Source of the DNA: Chloroflexota bacterium
GTDB lineage: Bacteria > Chloroflexota > Dormibacteria > Aeolococcales > Aeolococcaceae
DNA: 8,702 bases
Direction of reading: 5' to 3'
NCBI GenBank assembly: GCA_028287605.1
Contig: JAQBPI010000256.1
Coordinates: forward strand, 1-8,702
Each line of letters begins with the position of its first letter. Positions within the stretch are counted from its first letter, which is position 1. Below are positions 1 through 8,055 of the stretch, piece by piece. The translations under genes were made by a program, and so were the position numbers. The notes under the pieces were generated by a model. That model did no database searches. It was not told where the DNA came from and saw nothing but the letters and a program-made list of their open reading frames with translations.

Positions 1-1
1 T

Positions 2-16
2 GGGGGCAAAGCCCCC
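2..16. other. Perfect GC hairpin at window edge
   Basis: A GGGGGC stem pairs perfectly with GCCCCC across an AAA loop. It lies 34 nt before the first start codon. No T-tract follows on either strand, so it is not a classical intrinsic terminator. It could be the end signal of a gene left of the window or a chance structure in GC-rich DNA. The left context is missing. Confidence 0.3.
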
Positions 17-50
17 CCGCAGGACCGCGTCAGCGCCGAGAGCGAGAAGG

Positions 51-812
51 ATGAGCGCAGCGGCGCCCCCGGCGGCGCGGCTGCGGTGGGACTGCGCGGC
101 GATGCGCTGGGAGCCCGCCCCCGGCGGTCCGCTCGCCGAGAGCTGGACCGCATGCGCCGACCTGCTCGTCCCCGGGTCGCCGGAGCTCGAGCGCCAGCTC
201 GCCCTGGTCGGCGGGCGCCAGCGGACCGCGCGGATGTCCGTCTGCGCCTCACTCCTCCTCGAGCGCCACGCCTGGGCGCTGGCCACCGCCGCCTTCGGCA
301 CCCTGCTCGGGGAGGCGAGGCTGCCCGACCTGGACGCCGCCAACGTTGCCGTCCACCTCGACGGCGAGGGCTTCGTCGACGCGCTGCTGCTCACCGACCC
401 CGAGCTCACGCCCGCCACCCCCGGCGCGGCGCTCGAGCCCCTGGCCCGCGGCCTGCTCGCCGGCCATCTCCTGATCCTGGTCGAGCGGCTCGCCGAGCGC
501 CCCGTCCACCGCGGCCGGCGCGCCCTGCTCTGCCTGGTGGTCGACGCGCTCGCCGCTGGCATCGCCGGCGCCGCCGAGGCCGCCGGGACCTCCGCCGGGG
601 AGGCCGCGGTGCTCACCTTCGCGATGGGGTTGATGCTCGGCACCCCGCCGCCGCTCCGCCCCCGGCTGCTCGGCGTCGACGGCCGGCTGGTGCGGAAGCG
701 GGGGGTCTGCTGCCTGCTCCACACGGAGCGCGCCGTCCACTGCGCCACCTGTCCGCACCTCTCCGACGAGGAGACCGCCTGCCGGATGCGCGTCCTCTCC
801 GCGACCACCTGA
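51..812 (+). CDS. FhuF-like ferric iron reductase, [2Fe-2S] protein
   Basis: This 253-residue protein resembles the FhuF family, cytoplasmic or membrane-associated reductases that release iron from ferric siderophores. The family signs are an N-terminal half with an [12 protein letters not shown] helix (about residues 61-72), the [15 protein letters not shown] stretch (about 91-105), and a C-terminal cysteine cluster at C220-C221, C231 and C234. In characterised FhuF such a cluster binds a [2Fe-2S] centre with spacing CC-X10-C-X2-C. Here it is CC-X9-C-X2-C, one residue shorter. A further cysteine is C244. No signal peptide is seen. The start is uncertain: ATG 51 directly abuts a GAGAAGG purine run, which is too close for a normal ribosome site, and the frame stays open to the window edge. 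M18 (102) is a weaker alternative. Its stop lies 14 nt before the ChlD-like start, so co-expression with the chelatase genes is likely. The exact substrate is unknown. Confidence 0.75.
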   Translation: MSAAAPPAARLRWDCAAMRWEPAPGGPLAESWTACADLLVPGSPELERQLALVGGRQRTARMSVCASLLLERHAWALATAAFGTLLGEARLPDLDAANVAVHLDGEGFVDALLLTDPELTPATPGAALEPLARGLLAGHLLILVERLAERPVHRGRRALLCLVVDALAAGIAGAAEAAGTSAGEAAVLTFAMGLMLGTPPPLRPRLLGVDGRLVRKRGVCCLLHTERAVHCATCPHLSDEETACRMRVLSATT

Positions 813-814
813 GG

Positions 815-820
815 AACAAT
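815..820 (+). promoter_or_regulatory. Possible -10 hexamer (AACAAT) before chlD-like gene
   Basis: AACAAT matches the bacterial -10 consensus at four of six positions and ends 6 nt before GTG 827. That spacing would place the transcript start at or next to the start codon, giving a leaderless mRNA. A competing reading is that AGGA at 812-815, 11 nt before the start, is a loosely spaced ribosome site within an operon mRNA. No clear -35 box is visible. Confidence 0.28.
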
Positions 821-826
821 GGGGCG

Positions 827-2980
827 GTGAGCACCCCGCGCCCCACGCTCCCCTTCACCGCGCTGGTCGGCCAGGAGTCGATGAAGCAGGCCCTGGTGCT
901 CAACGCGATCAACCCGGCGATCGGCGGGGTGCTGATCCGGGGTGAGAAGGGCACCGCCAAGTCGACCGCCGTGCGCGCGCTCGCCCGCCTCCTGCCGGAC
1001 CTGGAGGTGGTCGCCGACTGCCGCTACGGCTGTCCCCCCGACCAGCCGGAGGTGCAGTGCGCCGACTGCCGGGAGCGGGTGGCGGCGGGGGAGGAGCTGC
1101 CCCGGGCGCGGCGGCAGATGCGGGTGGTGGAGCTGCCCATCAACGCGTCCGAGGACCGGGTGGTGGGCACCATCGACATCGAGGCGGCGATCAAGCGGGG
1201 CGAGCGGCGCTTCGAGCCCGGGGTGCTGGCGGAGGCGAACCGCAACATCCTCTACGTGGACGAGGTCAACCTCCTGGACGACCACCTGGTGGACGTCCTC
1301 CTGGACGCGGCGGCGATGGGGGTGAACCTCGTCGAGCGGGAGGGGATCTCGATGTGGCACCCCTCGCGGTTCATCCTGGTGGGGACGATGAACCCGGAGG
1401 AGGGGGAGCTGCGCCCGCAGCTGCTCGACCGCTTCGGGCTCTGCGTCGACGTCCGCGGCCTGCGCTCGGCGGAGGAGCGGGTCACCATCCTGGAGCTGGA
1501 CCAGCGGGTGCAGCGCGGTGAGCGCTGGGAGGAGAGCGGTGAGGCGGAGTGCCGCCAGGCCGAGGTGATCGCCCGGGCCCAGGACCTGCTCCCCCTCGTC
1601 GACATCCCCGCGGCGATGCGGCAGTTCATCTCGCTCATCTGCCTCGATGCCGGCGCCCTCGGCCACCGCGCCGACATCGTGGTCAGCCGCACCGCGCGCA
1701 CCCTCTGCGCCGCGCGCGAGGCCGCCGTGGTGGTCGCCGGCGGGCTGGGGGAGCTGGAGCGGCAGCGTCCCGCCGACGCCCTCCAGGTGACCCCCCAGGA
1801 CGTGATCCGCGCCGCCGAGCTGGCCCTCGCCCACCGCCGGCGCGACGCCACCGCCCCCTCCGAGCAGAGCGGGGAGGGCATCGCCGACAGCGCCCGCGAA
1901 CGCCTCCGGCAGATGGAGTCCGAGGCCCAGGGATCGGGCGCCGAGGTCAGCTCCGAGCAGGTCGAGGCCAGCCCCGCCGGCAGCGGGGGCGATCGCGGCG
2001 AGGGCAGCGCGATGCAGTCGCCGGAGCGCGCCGAGGCCCAGGAGCCGGCGCCCGGCGAGGCCGAGACCGCCTTCGGCGGCGACACCTTCCAGGTCCGCCG
2101 CCTGCAGCTGCCCCGCGACCGGCGCACCCGCCGCACCGCCGGCAAGCGCAACCTCACCCGCAGCGGCGACAAGCGCGGCCGCTACGTCCGCAGCACCCAG
2201 GTCGAGCGCACCACCGACCTTGCCTTCGACGCGACCCTGCGCGCCGCCGCTCCCCACCAGCGCACCCGGCGGAGCGAGGAGGCGCTCGCCGCCGGCGGCC
2301 CGGCGCTGCTGCTCGAGCGCCAGGACCTCCGCCAGAAGGTGCGCCAGCGCAAGACCGGCACGCTGATCGTCTTCGTGGTCGACGCCAGCGCCTCGATGGA
2401 CGCCGAGCAGCGGATGCAGGCCACCAAGGGCGCGGTGCTGTCGCTGCTCCGCGACGCCTACGTGCGCCGTGACAAGGTCGCCCTGGTGGTCTTCAGCGGG
2501 CGCACCGCGCGGGTGGTGCTCCGCCCCACCTCGAGCGTCGACCTCGCCGAGGACCGCCTCCAGCGGCTCACGGTCGGAGGCACCACGCCGCTCACCCACG
2601 GCCTGGTCGCCGGCCTCAAGCTCATCCGCACCGAGCGGCTGCGCGACCCCACCGTCTACCCGCTGATGGTGCTGATCAGCGACGGCCGCGGCAACATCTC
2701 CCTCTTCGGCGAGGAGCCGATCGTCGAGGCGCAGCGGATCGCGGCGCAGATCAAGACCGAGAACGTCCGCTCGCTCGTCATCGACTCCGCCCGCGACTAC
2801 ACCCAGCACTCCCAGCTGCCGCGCATCGGCGGCCGCGGCGCCCAGCCGCTCTTCGGCGGCTACGCGTTCAACGCCTGTCTCGACCTCTCCGGGCGGCTCG
2901 GGGGCAAGTACTTCGGCCTCTACGACCTCTCCCAGGGGGCGATCCTGCAGTCGGTCCAGCAGGAGCTGCGCGCCGGGTGA
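827..2980 (+). CDS. chlD: ChlD/BchD-type metal chelatase subunit (AAA+ and VWA)
   Basis: This 717-residue protein has the D-subunit layout of Mg/Co chelatases, which with an I ATPase drive metal insertion into a tetrapyrrole by a large H or CobN subunit. The AAA+ domain has Walker [10 protein letters not shown] (39-47), Walker B ILYVDE (141-146), a sensor-1 region around N189 and the arginine-containing RPQLLDRFG (196-204). A four-cysteine insert lies at C65, C69, C78 and C81. After the helical lid, an acidic Glu/Ser/Gly-rich linker (about 350-420) passes into a basic Arg-rich segment (about 425-470). The C-terminal VWA domain has a complete metal-ion-dependent adhesion site: DASAS (519-523), T586/T587 in GGTTPL and D619 in ISDG. 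Unlike many D subunits, the Walker motifs look intact. GTG 827 is chosen because homology to the I gene begins eight codons later; the frame is open upstream to 86, but that part overlaps the FhuF-like gene. Residues 9-214 are almost identical to the downstream I subunit. The symbol denotes family only; the metal is unknown. Confidence 0.88.
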   Translation: MSTPRPTLPFTALVGQESMKQALVLNAINPAIGGVLIRGEKGTAKSTAVRALARLLPDLEVVADCRYGCPPDQPEVQCADCRERVAAGEELPRARRQMRVVELPINASEDRVVGTIDIEAAIKRGERRFEPGVLAEANRNILYVDEVNLLDDHLVDVLLDAAAMGVNLVEREGISMWHPSRFILVGTMNPEEGELRPQLLDRFGLCVDVRGLRSAEERVTILELDQRVQRGERWEESGEAECRQAEVIARAQDLLPLVDIPAAMRQFISLICLDAGALGHRADIVVSRTARTLCAAREAAVVVAGGLGELERQRPADALQVTPQDVIRAAELALAHRRRDATAPSEQSGEGIADSARERLRQMESEAQGSGAEVSSEQVEASPAGSGGDRGEGSAMQSPERAEAQEPAPGEAETAFGGDTFQVRRLQLPRDRRTRRTAGKRNLTRSGDKRGRYVRSTQVERTTDLAFDATLRAAAPHQRTRRSEEALAAGGPALLLERQDLRQKVRQRKTGTLIVFVVDASASMDAEQRMQATKGAVLSLLRDAYVRRDKVALVVFSGRTARVVLRPTSSVDLAEDRLQRLTVGGTTPLTHGLVAGLKLIRTERLRDPTVYPLMVLISDGRGNISLFGEEPIVEAQRIAAQIKTENVRSLVIDSARDYTQHSQLPRIGGRGAQPLFGGYAFNACLDLSGRLGGKYFGLYDLSQGAILQSVQQELRAG
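851..1468 (+). repeat. Copy 1 of 618-bp duplicated AAA+ module
   Basis: This segment encodes residues 9-214 of the ChlD-like protein and aligns without a gap to 3045-3662 at a constant offset of 2194. By hand count about 38 of 618 bases differ, mostly at third codon positions, and 8 of 206 residues differ. Similarity drops sharply after the RGLRS residues at the right end and before PFTALVG at the left end. Confidence 0.93.
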
Positions 2981-2995
2981 GCAGGGCCGCTCTGC

Positions 2996-3001
2996 GAGAA
3001 T
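2996..3001 (+). promoter_or_regulatory. Possible -10 hexamer (GAGAAT) before chlI-like gene
   Basis: GAGAAT matches the -10 consensus at four of six positions and ends 7 nt before ATG 3009. No Shine-Dalgarno site is evident in the 28-nt gap after the ChlD-like stop. The arrangement fits a leaderless internal promoter like those proposed for the patatin and lepA genes. No -35 box was recognised, and coupled translation within an operon is equally possible. Confidence 0.28.
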
Positions 3002-3008
3002 CGACCCC

Positions 3009-4058
3009 ATGAAGCTCAACGCCGGTCCGGCACGCACGATCTTCCCCTTCACCGCGCTGGTCGGCCAGGAGTCGATGAAGCAGTCGCTGGTGCTGAACGC
3101 GATCAACCCGGCGATCGGCGGGGTGCTGATCCGGGGCGAGAAGGGCACCGCCAAGTCGACGGCGGTGCGGGCGCTGGCCCGCCTCCTCCCCGAGCTGGAG
3201 GTGGTCGCCGATTGCCGCTACGGCTGTCCCCCCGACCAGCCGGAGGTGCAGTGCGCCGACTGCCGCGCGCGGGTGGCGGCGGGGGAGGAGCTGCCCCGGA
3301 CACGCCGCCGGATGCGGGTGGTGGAGCTGCCCATCAACGCCTCCGAGGACCGGGTGGTGGGGACCATCGACATCGAGGCGGCGATCAAGCAGGGCGAGCG
3401 GCGGTTCGAGCCCGGGGTGCTGGCGGAGGCGAACCGCAACATCCTCTACGTGGACGAGGTGAACCTGCTCGACGACCACCTGGTGGACGTCCTCCTCGAC
3501 GCCGCCGCGATGGGCGTGAACGTCGTGGAGCGCGAGGGGATCTCGGTGTGGCACCCCTCGCGCTTCATCCTGGTGGGGACGATGAACCCGGAGGAGGGGG
3601 AGCTGCGGCCCCAGCTGCTCGACCGCTTCGGGCTGTGCGTCGACGTCCGCGGCCTGCGCTCGGTGGACGAGCGGGTGGAGATTGTCGCCCGGCGCGAGCT
3701 GTTCGAGGAGGACCCGGACGCCTTCGTGGTCAGCTACGAGGAGTCCGAGCAGGCCGAGGCCGAGCGCATCGCCGGCGCCATCGTCAGCCTCCCCGGGGTG
3801 GAGGTCGACCGCCAGGTGCTGGTGGCCATCGCCGCCCTCGGCATCGAGCTCGACGTCGACGGCCACCGCGCCGACCTGGTCACCCGCAAGGCGGCCCAGG
3901 CGCTCACCGCGTACGAGGGACGGCCCCGCGTCGGCCTGAAGGAGGTCGAGCTGGTGGCGCCGACGGTGCTGGCCCATCGGGTCAAGCCCTCCGCCCACGG
4001 CGGCCAGCGCACCGTCAACATCGGCGAGATCCTCCGCAACGCCGTCGGCGCCGACTGA
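3009..4058 (+). CDS. chlI: ChlI/BchI-type metal chelatase AAA+ ATPase subunit
   Basis: This 349-residue protein is close to the usual length of BchI/ChlI, the ATPase that assembles into rings with the D subunit and powers metal insertion by ChlH/BchH or CobN. Visible motifs are Walker [10 protein letters not shown] (43-51), Walker B ILYVDE (145-150), the [14 protein letters not shown] insertion typical of the family, sensor-1 in VGTMNPEEG (around N193) and RPQLLDRFG (200-208). The lid domain contains [15 protein letters not shown], a family-typical sensor-2-like helix. The four cysteines C69, C73, C82 and C85 repeat the insert seen in the D protein. Residues 13-218 are about 96% identical to D residues 9-214, whereas the lid is clearly different, so this is a separate I subunit and not a second D. 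It has no VWA domain. ATG 3009 is the natural start, giving a 12-residue unique N-terminus. Substrate metal cannot be told from the sequence. Confidence 0.9.
   Translation: MKLNAGPARTIFPFTALVGQESMKQSLVLNAINPAIGGVLIRGEKGTAKSTAVRALARLLPELEVVADCRYGCPPDQPEVQCADCRARVAAGEELPRTRRRMRVVELPINASEDRVVGTIDIEAAIKQGERRFEPGVLAEANRNILYVDEVNLLDDHLVDVLLDAAAMGVNVVEREGISVWHPSRFILVGTMNPEEGELRPQLLDRFGLCVDVRGLRSVDERVEIVARRELFEEDPDAFVVSYEESEQAEAERIAGAIVSLPGVEVDRQVLVAIAALGIELDVDGHRADLVTRKAAQALTAYEGRPRVGLKEVELVAPTVLAHRVKPSAHGGQRTVNIGEILRNAVGAD
3045..3662 (+). repeat. Copy 2 of 618-bp duplicated AAA+ module
   Basis: This is the direct-repeat partner of 851-1468. It encodes residues 13-218 of the ChlI-like protein. The two copies are in the same orientation and about 1.6 kb apart, so recombination between them would delete most of the ChlD-like gene and leave a single hybrid I-type gene. 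Confidence 0.93.
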
Positions 4059-4086
4059 GGGCCCCGCTCCGCAACGCCGCGGCCTG

Positions 4087-4170
4087 GTGAACGGTCATTA
4101 CTCGCCCGCCACCACCGCCGTGATCGCCTCCTGGCTCGAGAACCACGAGGCGGTGATGCCCCGGTGCTGA
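4087..4170 (+). CDS. Doubtful small open frame in the convergent gap
   Basis: A GTG-started frame of 27 codons ends at TGA 4168. It begins VNGHYSPATTAVIASWLENH and finishes with a cysteine. Its composition is plausible for protein, with an amphipathic middle, and its first codons are richer in A and T than the surroundings. There is no ribosome site and no family is recognised. It could be a small gene, a gene remnant or chance. Confidence 0.13.
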   Translation: MNGHYSPATTAVIASWLENHEAVMPRC

Positions 4171-4179
4171 ACCCTCAGC
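4166..4179. terminator. Weak hairpin over the patatin stop codon
   Basis: GCTGA pairs with TCAGC across an ACCC loop. The right arm contains the patatin stop codon (read on the minus strand). It sits between convergent genes, where a bidirectional terminator would be useful. The stem is only 5 bp and no T-tract follows on either strand, so this is a weak candidate. Confidence 0.18.
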
Positions 4180-5440
4180 CGATCGCCTGCAGCTCCTCGT
4201 CCGACTCCTCGTCGAGGCGGCGGGGACGCCGGTCGAGGACGGTCTGGCGCAGCAGCCGCTGGAGCACGCCGGTGCTGACCTCGACCGGCACCTCGGTGGG
4301 CTTGCGGTCGAGCACCCGCCGGGTGATGTGCACGCCGTGGCGGGGGAGGATGCGGCGCAGGTAGCCCCAGGTGTCGTAGAGGCCGGTGGAGACCGACTCG
4401 TAGCCGTGCTGCAGGACCATCAGCCGCGCCGAGTACGACATGATCTCGTGGAAGAACATCTTCTCGTCGTCGGGACGCGGCTCGATGAGCAGGATGTCCA
4501 CGTCGGGATGGCGGTTGCGCACGGTGCGGATGTGGTCGCGCAGCCCGTCGTGGAGCATGCCGCGGAGCACCTGGTTGTAGACGGCGCGCAGGCCGAGGTC
4601 GCTGAGCCGGCTGCCCATGGTGTGGCGCATCGCGTCGGGGACGTTCATGGCGCGCGCGTCGAGGGGGACGATGGGGTTGACCACGACGATCAGGCTCGCC
4701 CCCTGCTCGACGGCGACGTCGATCGACGCGTTCCCCTTGATGCCGCCGTCGAGGTAGTCGACGCCGTCGATGCGGATCGGCTTGAAGAGCACCGGCAGCG
4801 CCGAGCTCGCCGCCGCCGCCCGGCTGATGGGGACGTGGGCGTTGTGGAAGCGCGAGAACACCACCCGCTCGTCAGAGTCGAGGGCGCAGGCGACGACGTG
4901 GAGCTCGGCGTCGAGCTCGCGGAAGTCGTCGGTGAGCCCGGGCAGGCTGAAGATGGTGTGCAGGTAGCCGGAGAGCGCCCCGTGATCGAAGATCCCGGTG
5001 GGCAGCAGCGGGCTCAGCATGCCGAGGAAGTCGAGCCCGCCGAGCCTGCCGGGGTGGCGGGCCAGCTCCCAGGCCATCTGCCGGAGCACGCCGGGGAGGC
5101 GGAGCATCCGGCTGGCCAGCTCTCCGACGTTGGGCCGGTAGAGGGCGAGCTGGGTGGGCGGACGGAGGTCGCGGTTGGTCCCCGCCAGCCCCATCGCCAT
5201 CGCCGAGGGGCTCACGCCGTTGGCGAGCAGGGCGCCGGCGATCGACCCGCAGCTGGTGCCCACGAAGATGTCGAAGTCGTTGACGGTGAGGTCGACGAGC
5301 AGGTCGTCCAGCGCTCGCAGCGCCCCGATCTCGTAGGCGAGGCCGGTGATCCCACCGCCACAGAGCACCAGGGCCCGCCTGCCCCCGGTGGGGTCGGGTC
5401 GAGGTCCGCCGTGGGGCTGCTGACCGCCGGCTGACCGCAT
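4175..5440 (-). CDS. Patatin-like phospholipase / acyl hydrolase
   Basis: This 421-residue protein is a patatin-family serine hydrolase that cleaves acyl esters of lipids with a Ser-Asp dyad. The oxyanion-hole loop is CGGGITG (27-33), the nucleophile elbow is GTSCG with S63 (61-65), and the catalytic aspartate is D231 in DGGIKGN. The patatin core covers about residues 22-255. A C-terminal part of about 165 residues follows, with an acidic tail (EESDEE, 411-416). There is no signal peptide, so a cytoplasmic or membrane-surface location is likely. The frame stays open upstream to 5614, but the added residues are low-complexity Pro/Arg/Gly. ATG 5440 is preferred because a TATCAT hexamer lies just upstream and the conserved core begins about 20 residues later. 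It converges on the chelatase genes and diverges from lepA, so it is probably transcribed alone. The natural lipid substrate is unknown. Confidence 0.88.
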   Translation of the reverse strand: MRSAGGQQPHGGPRPDPTGGRRALVLCGGGITGLAYEIGALRALDDLLVDLTVNDFDIFVGTSCGSIAGALLANGVSPSAMAMGLAGTNRDLRPPTQLALYRPNVGELASRMLRLPGVLRQMAWELARHPGRLGGLDFLGMLSPLLPTGIFDHGALSGYLHTIFSLPGLTDDFRELDAELHVVACALDSDERVVFSRFHNAHVPISRAAAASSALPVLFKPIRIDGVDYLDGGIKGNASIDVAVEQGASLIVVVNPIVPLDARAMNVPDAMRHTMGSRLSDLGLRAVYNQVLRGMLHDGLRDHIRTVRNRHPDVDILLIEPRPDDEKMFFHEIMSYSARLMVLQHGYESVSTGLYDTWGYLRRILPRHGVHITRRVLDRKPTEVPVEVSTGVLQRLLRQTVLDRRPRRLDEESDEELQAIG

Positions 5441-5446
5441 GACCCG

Positions 5447-5452
5447 ATGATA
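5447..5452 (-). promoter_or_regulatory. Probable -10 element TATCAT for the patatin gene
   Basis: Read on the minus strand, TATCAT matches the -10 consensus at five of six positions. It ends 6 nt before ATG 5440, so transcription would begin at about the A of the start codon. No Shine-Dalgarno site is present, consistent with a leaderless mRNA. A -35 box is not clear at the usual spacing. Confidence 0.42.
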
Positions 5453-5464
5453 CGGGTAGACGAT

Positions 5465-5474
5465 TCTCGCGAGA
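5465..5474. promoter_or_regulatory. Perfect 10-bp palindrome TCTCGCGAGA, possible operator
   Basis: TCTCGCGAGA is fully self-complementary and begins 12 bp upstream of the patatin -10-like hexamer, in the region a -35 box would occupy. A repressor or activator site is possible. The flanks do not extend the symmetry, and one 10-bp palindrome can arise by chance in GC-rich DNA. Confidence 0.25.
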
Positions 5475-5519
5475 TACCCCTCCACCCGGGGGAAGGGAGG
5501 GACCAGGGCCCCCGCTGGC

Positions 5520-5550
5520 GGCGAGCGAGGCGGTGGCCCGGGCGCTCGCC
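5520..5550. repeat. Inverted repeat, 8-bp stem with 15-nt loop
   Basis: GGCGAGCG (5520-5527) is perfectly complementary to CGCTCGCC (5543-5550). Further short GC-rich symmetries follow: CCGGCC-AC-GGCCGG at 5551-5564, and GCCGGC-TCCTC-GCCGGC at 5578-5594. If lepA is leaderless these lie in promoter DNA and not in its mRNA leader. Function is unknown; GC-rich composition favours chance pairing. Confidence 0.3.
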
Positions 5551-5629
5551 CCGGCCACGGCCGGTCCTCGGTGGACGGCCGGCTCCTCGCCGGCTGCCCC
5601 CGCTGACCGGCCATTCGGCGCCGTGTGGC

Positions 5630-5635
5630 TAGACT
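5630..5635 (+). promoter_or_regulatory. Probable -10 element TAGACT for lepA
   Basis: TAGACT fits the TANNNT -10 pattern and ends 7 nt before GTG 5643. This predicts a transcript starting at or within a base or two of the start codon. The hexamer lies inside the longer frame that opens at GTG 5625, which argues against that earlier start. No convincing -35 box is seen at 16-18 nt. Confidence 0.45.
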
Positions 5636-5642
5636 TGCGCCC

Positions 5643-7460
<1,818 letters not shown>

Positions 7461-7464
7461 GCCG

Positions 7465-8055
7465 GTGCCACGCGCCCAGAAGAAGCGAGCGGCACGGGCG
7501 GCCTCCGCCCCCGGAGCGGCGCCCGACCTGGCTCGCGCACCCCGCCCCGCGGCCGCCGCCGCCCTGCCGGACGCCGCCGATCCCTCCGAGCCGCAGCCCT
7601 GGTCGGTGCGCTCGCTGCTCATCCTCGCCGGGCTGGTCGCCGCCCTCCAGGTGCCCCTCGCCCTGCTCGACCTCGCCCGCGACGGGCACCGCTACGGCTT
7701 CGTGGTCTACCTGGTCGTGGCCCTCGCCCCCGTGTCGCTGCTGCAGCAGGCGCAGCTGCTCGCCGCGTACGTGATCGCGATGCCGGTCGCGATGCGGCTG
7801 GCCCGGGAGAGCCGGCCGATGCGCGTCGTCGAGACCCTCTCGGTGGCGGCGGTCGTGCTCATCCTGCTCTCCAGCCTGTGGCAGCTCGCCCTCCACCTCG
7901 GCGGCGGTCGCGGCGTGGGGGAGGCCGGCCAGGTGCACGCGGGCGCCCTCGCCGGAGGCGCGCTGGCCGACGTGGTCGCCCTGGTGGCCGGAAGCCTCCT
8001 CCACCCGTACCTCTACCGCCGGTTCTGGATGCCGCGGCGGAGGCTGCGCCGGTGA
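7465..8055 (+). CDS. Integral membrane protein of unknown function
   Basis: I do not recognise a family for this 196-residue protein. It has a basic start (RAQKKRAAR), then a low-complexity Ala/Pro stretch to about residue 45. Hydrophobic segments follow at about 50-70, 78-110 (long, possibly two passes), 123-145 and 159-182, giving four or five predicted membrane spans. It ends in a strongly basic tail (RRFWMPRRRLRR, 185-196), which the positive-inside rule would place in the cytoplasm. The GTG start is 4 nt after the lepA stop and lacks a Shine-Dalgarno site, so translation is probably coupled to lepA. Its stop overlaps the hemW start. Sitting between lepA and hemW, it may be co-expressed with the heme chaperone, but no function can be assigned. 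Base composition matches its neighbours. Confidence 0.8.
   Translation: MPRAQKKRAARAASAPGAAPDLARAPRPAAAAALPDAADPSEPQPWSVRSLLILAGLVAALQVPLALLDLARDGHRYGFVVYLVVALAPVSLLQQAQLLAAYVIAMPVAMRLARESRPMRVVETLSVAAVVLILLSSLWQLALHLGGGRGVGEAGQVHAGALAGGALADVVALVAGSLLHPYLYRRFWMPRRRLRR
8039..8043 (+). promoter_or_regulatory. Ribosome binding site GGAGG for hemW
   Basis: A strong GGAGG lies 8 nt before GTG 8052, inside the end of the membrane-protein gene. It is the only well-spaced Shine-Dalgarno site seen before a gene in this window and it fixes the hemW start at GTG 8052 instead of GTG 8064. Confidence 0.6.

Noticed and set aside
86..826. In-frame upstream extension of the ChlD-like protein to position 86
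   Set aside because: It overlaps the FhuF-like gene in another frame, translates to Arg/Pro-rich low-complexity sequence typical of shadow frames in GC-rich DNA, and the homology begins just after GTG 827.
2868..3998. 376-codon open frame on the minus strand across the chlI-like gene
   Set aside because: It is antisense to a clear ChlI-type gene, rich in His/Arg/Gly/Asp, with no recognisable motif. It is the expected shadow of GC-rich codon use.
3009..4058. chlI-like gene as a broken or assembly-duplicated copy of chlD
   Set aside because: It has its own N-terminus, a complete and different lid domain, a proper stop and normal BchI length. The differences inside the shared segment are mostly silent, so it is a real gene and not a fragment.
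4328..5434. 368-codon open frame on the plus strand antisense to the patatin gene
   Set aside because: The patatin frame has the complete GGGxxG, GxSxG and DGG motifs; this frame has none of any family and shadow-like composition.
5441..5614. N-terminal extension of the patatin protein (58 more residues)
   Set aside because: The extension is Pro/Arg/Gly-rich without hydrophobic or conserved segments, and a good -10-like hexamer lies inside it just before ATG 5440.
5447..5632. 61-codon plus-strand frame in the divergent intergenic region
   Set aside because: It is dominated by Arg, Pro and Gly, has no ribosome site and no recognisable family.
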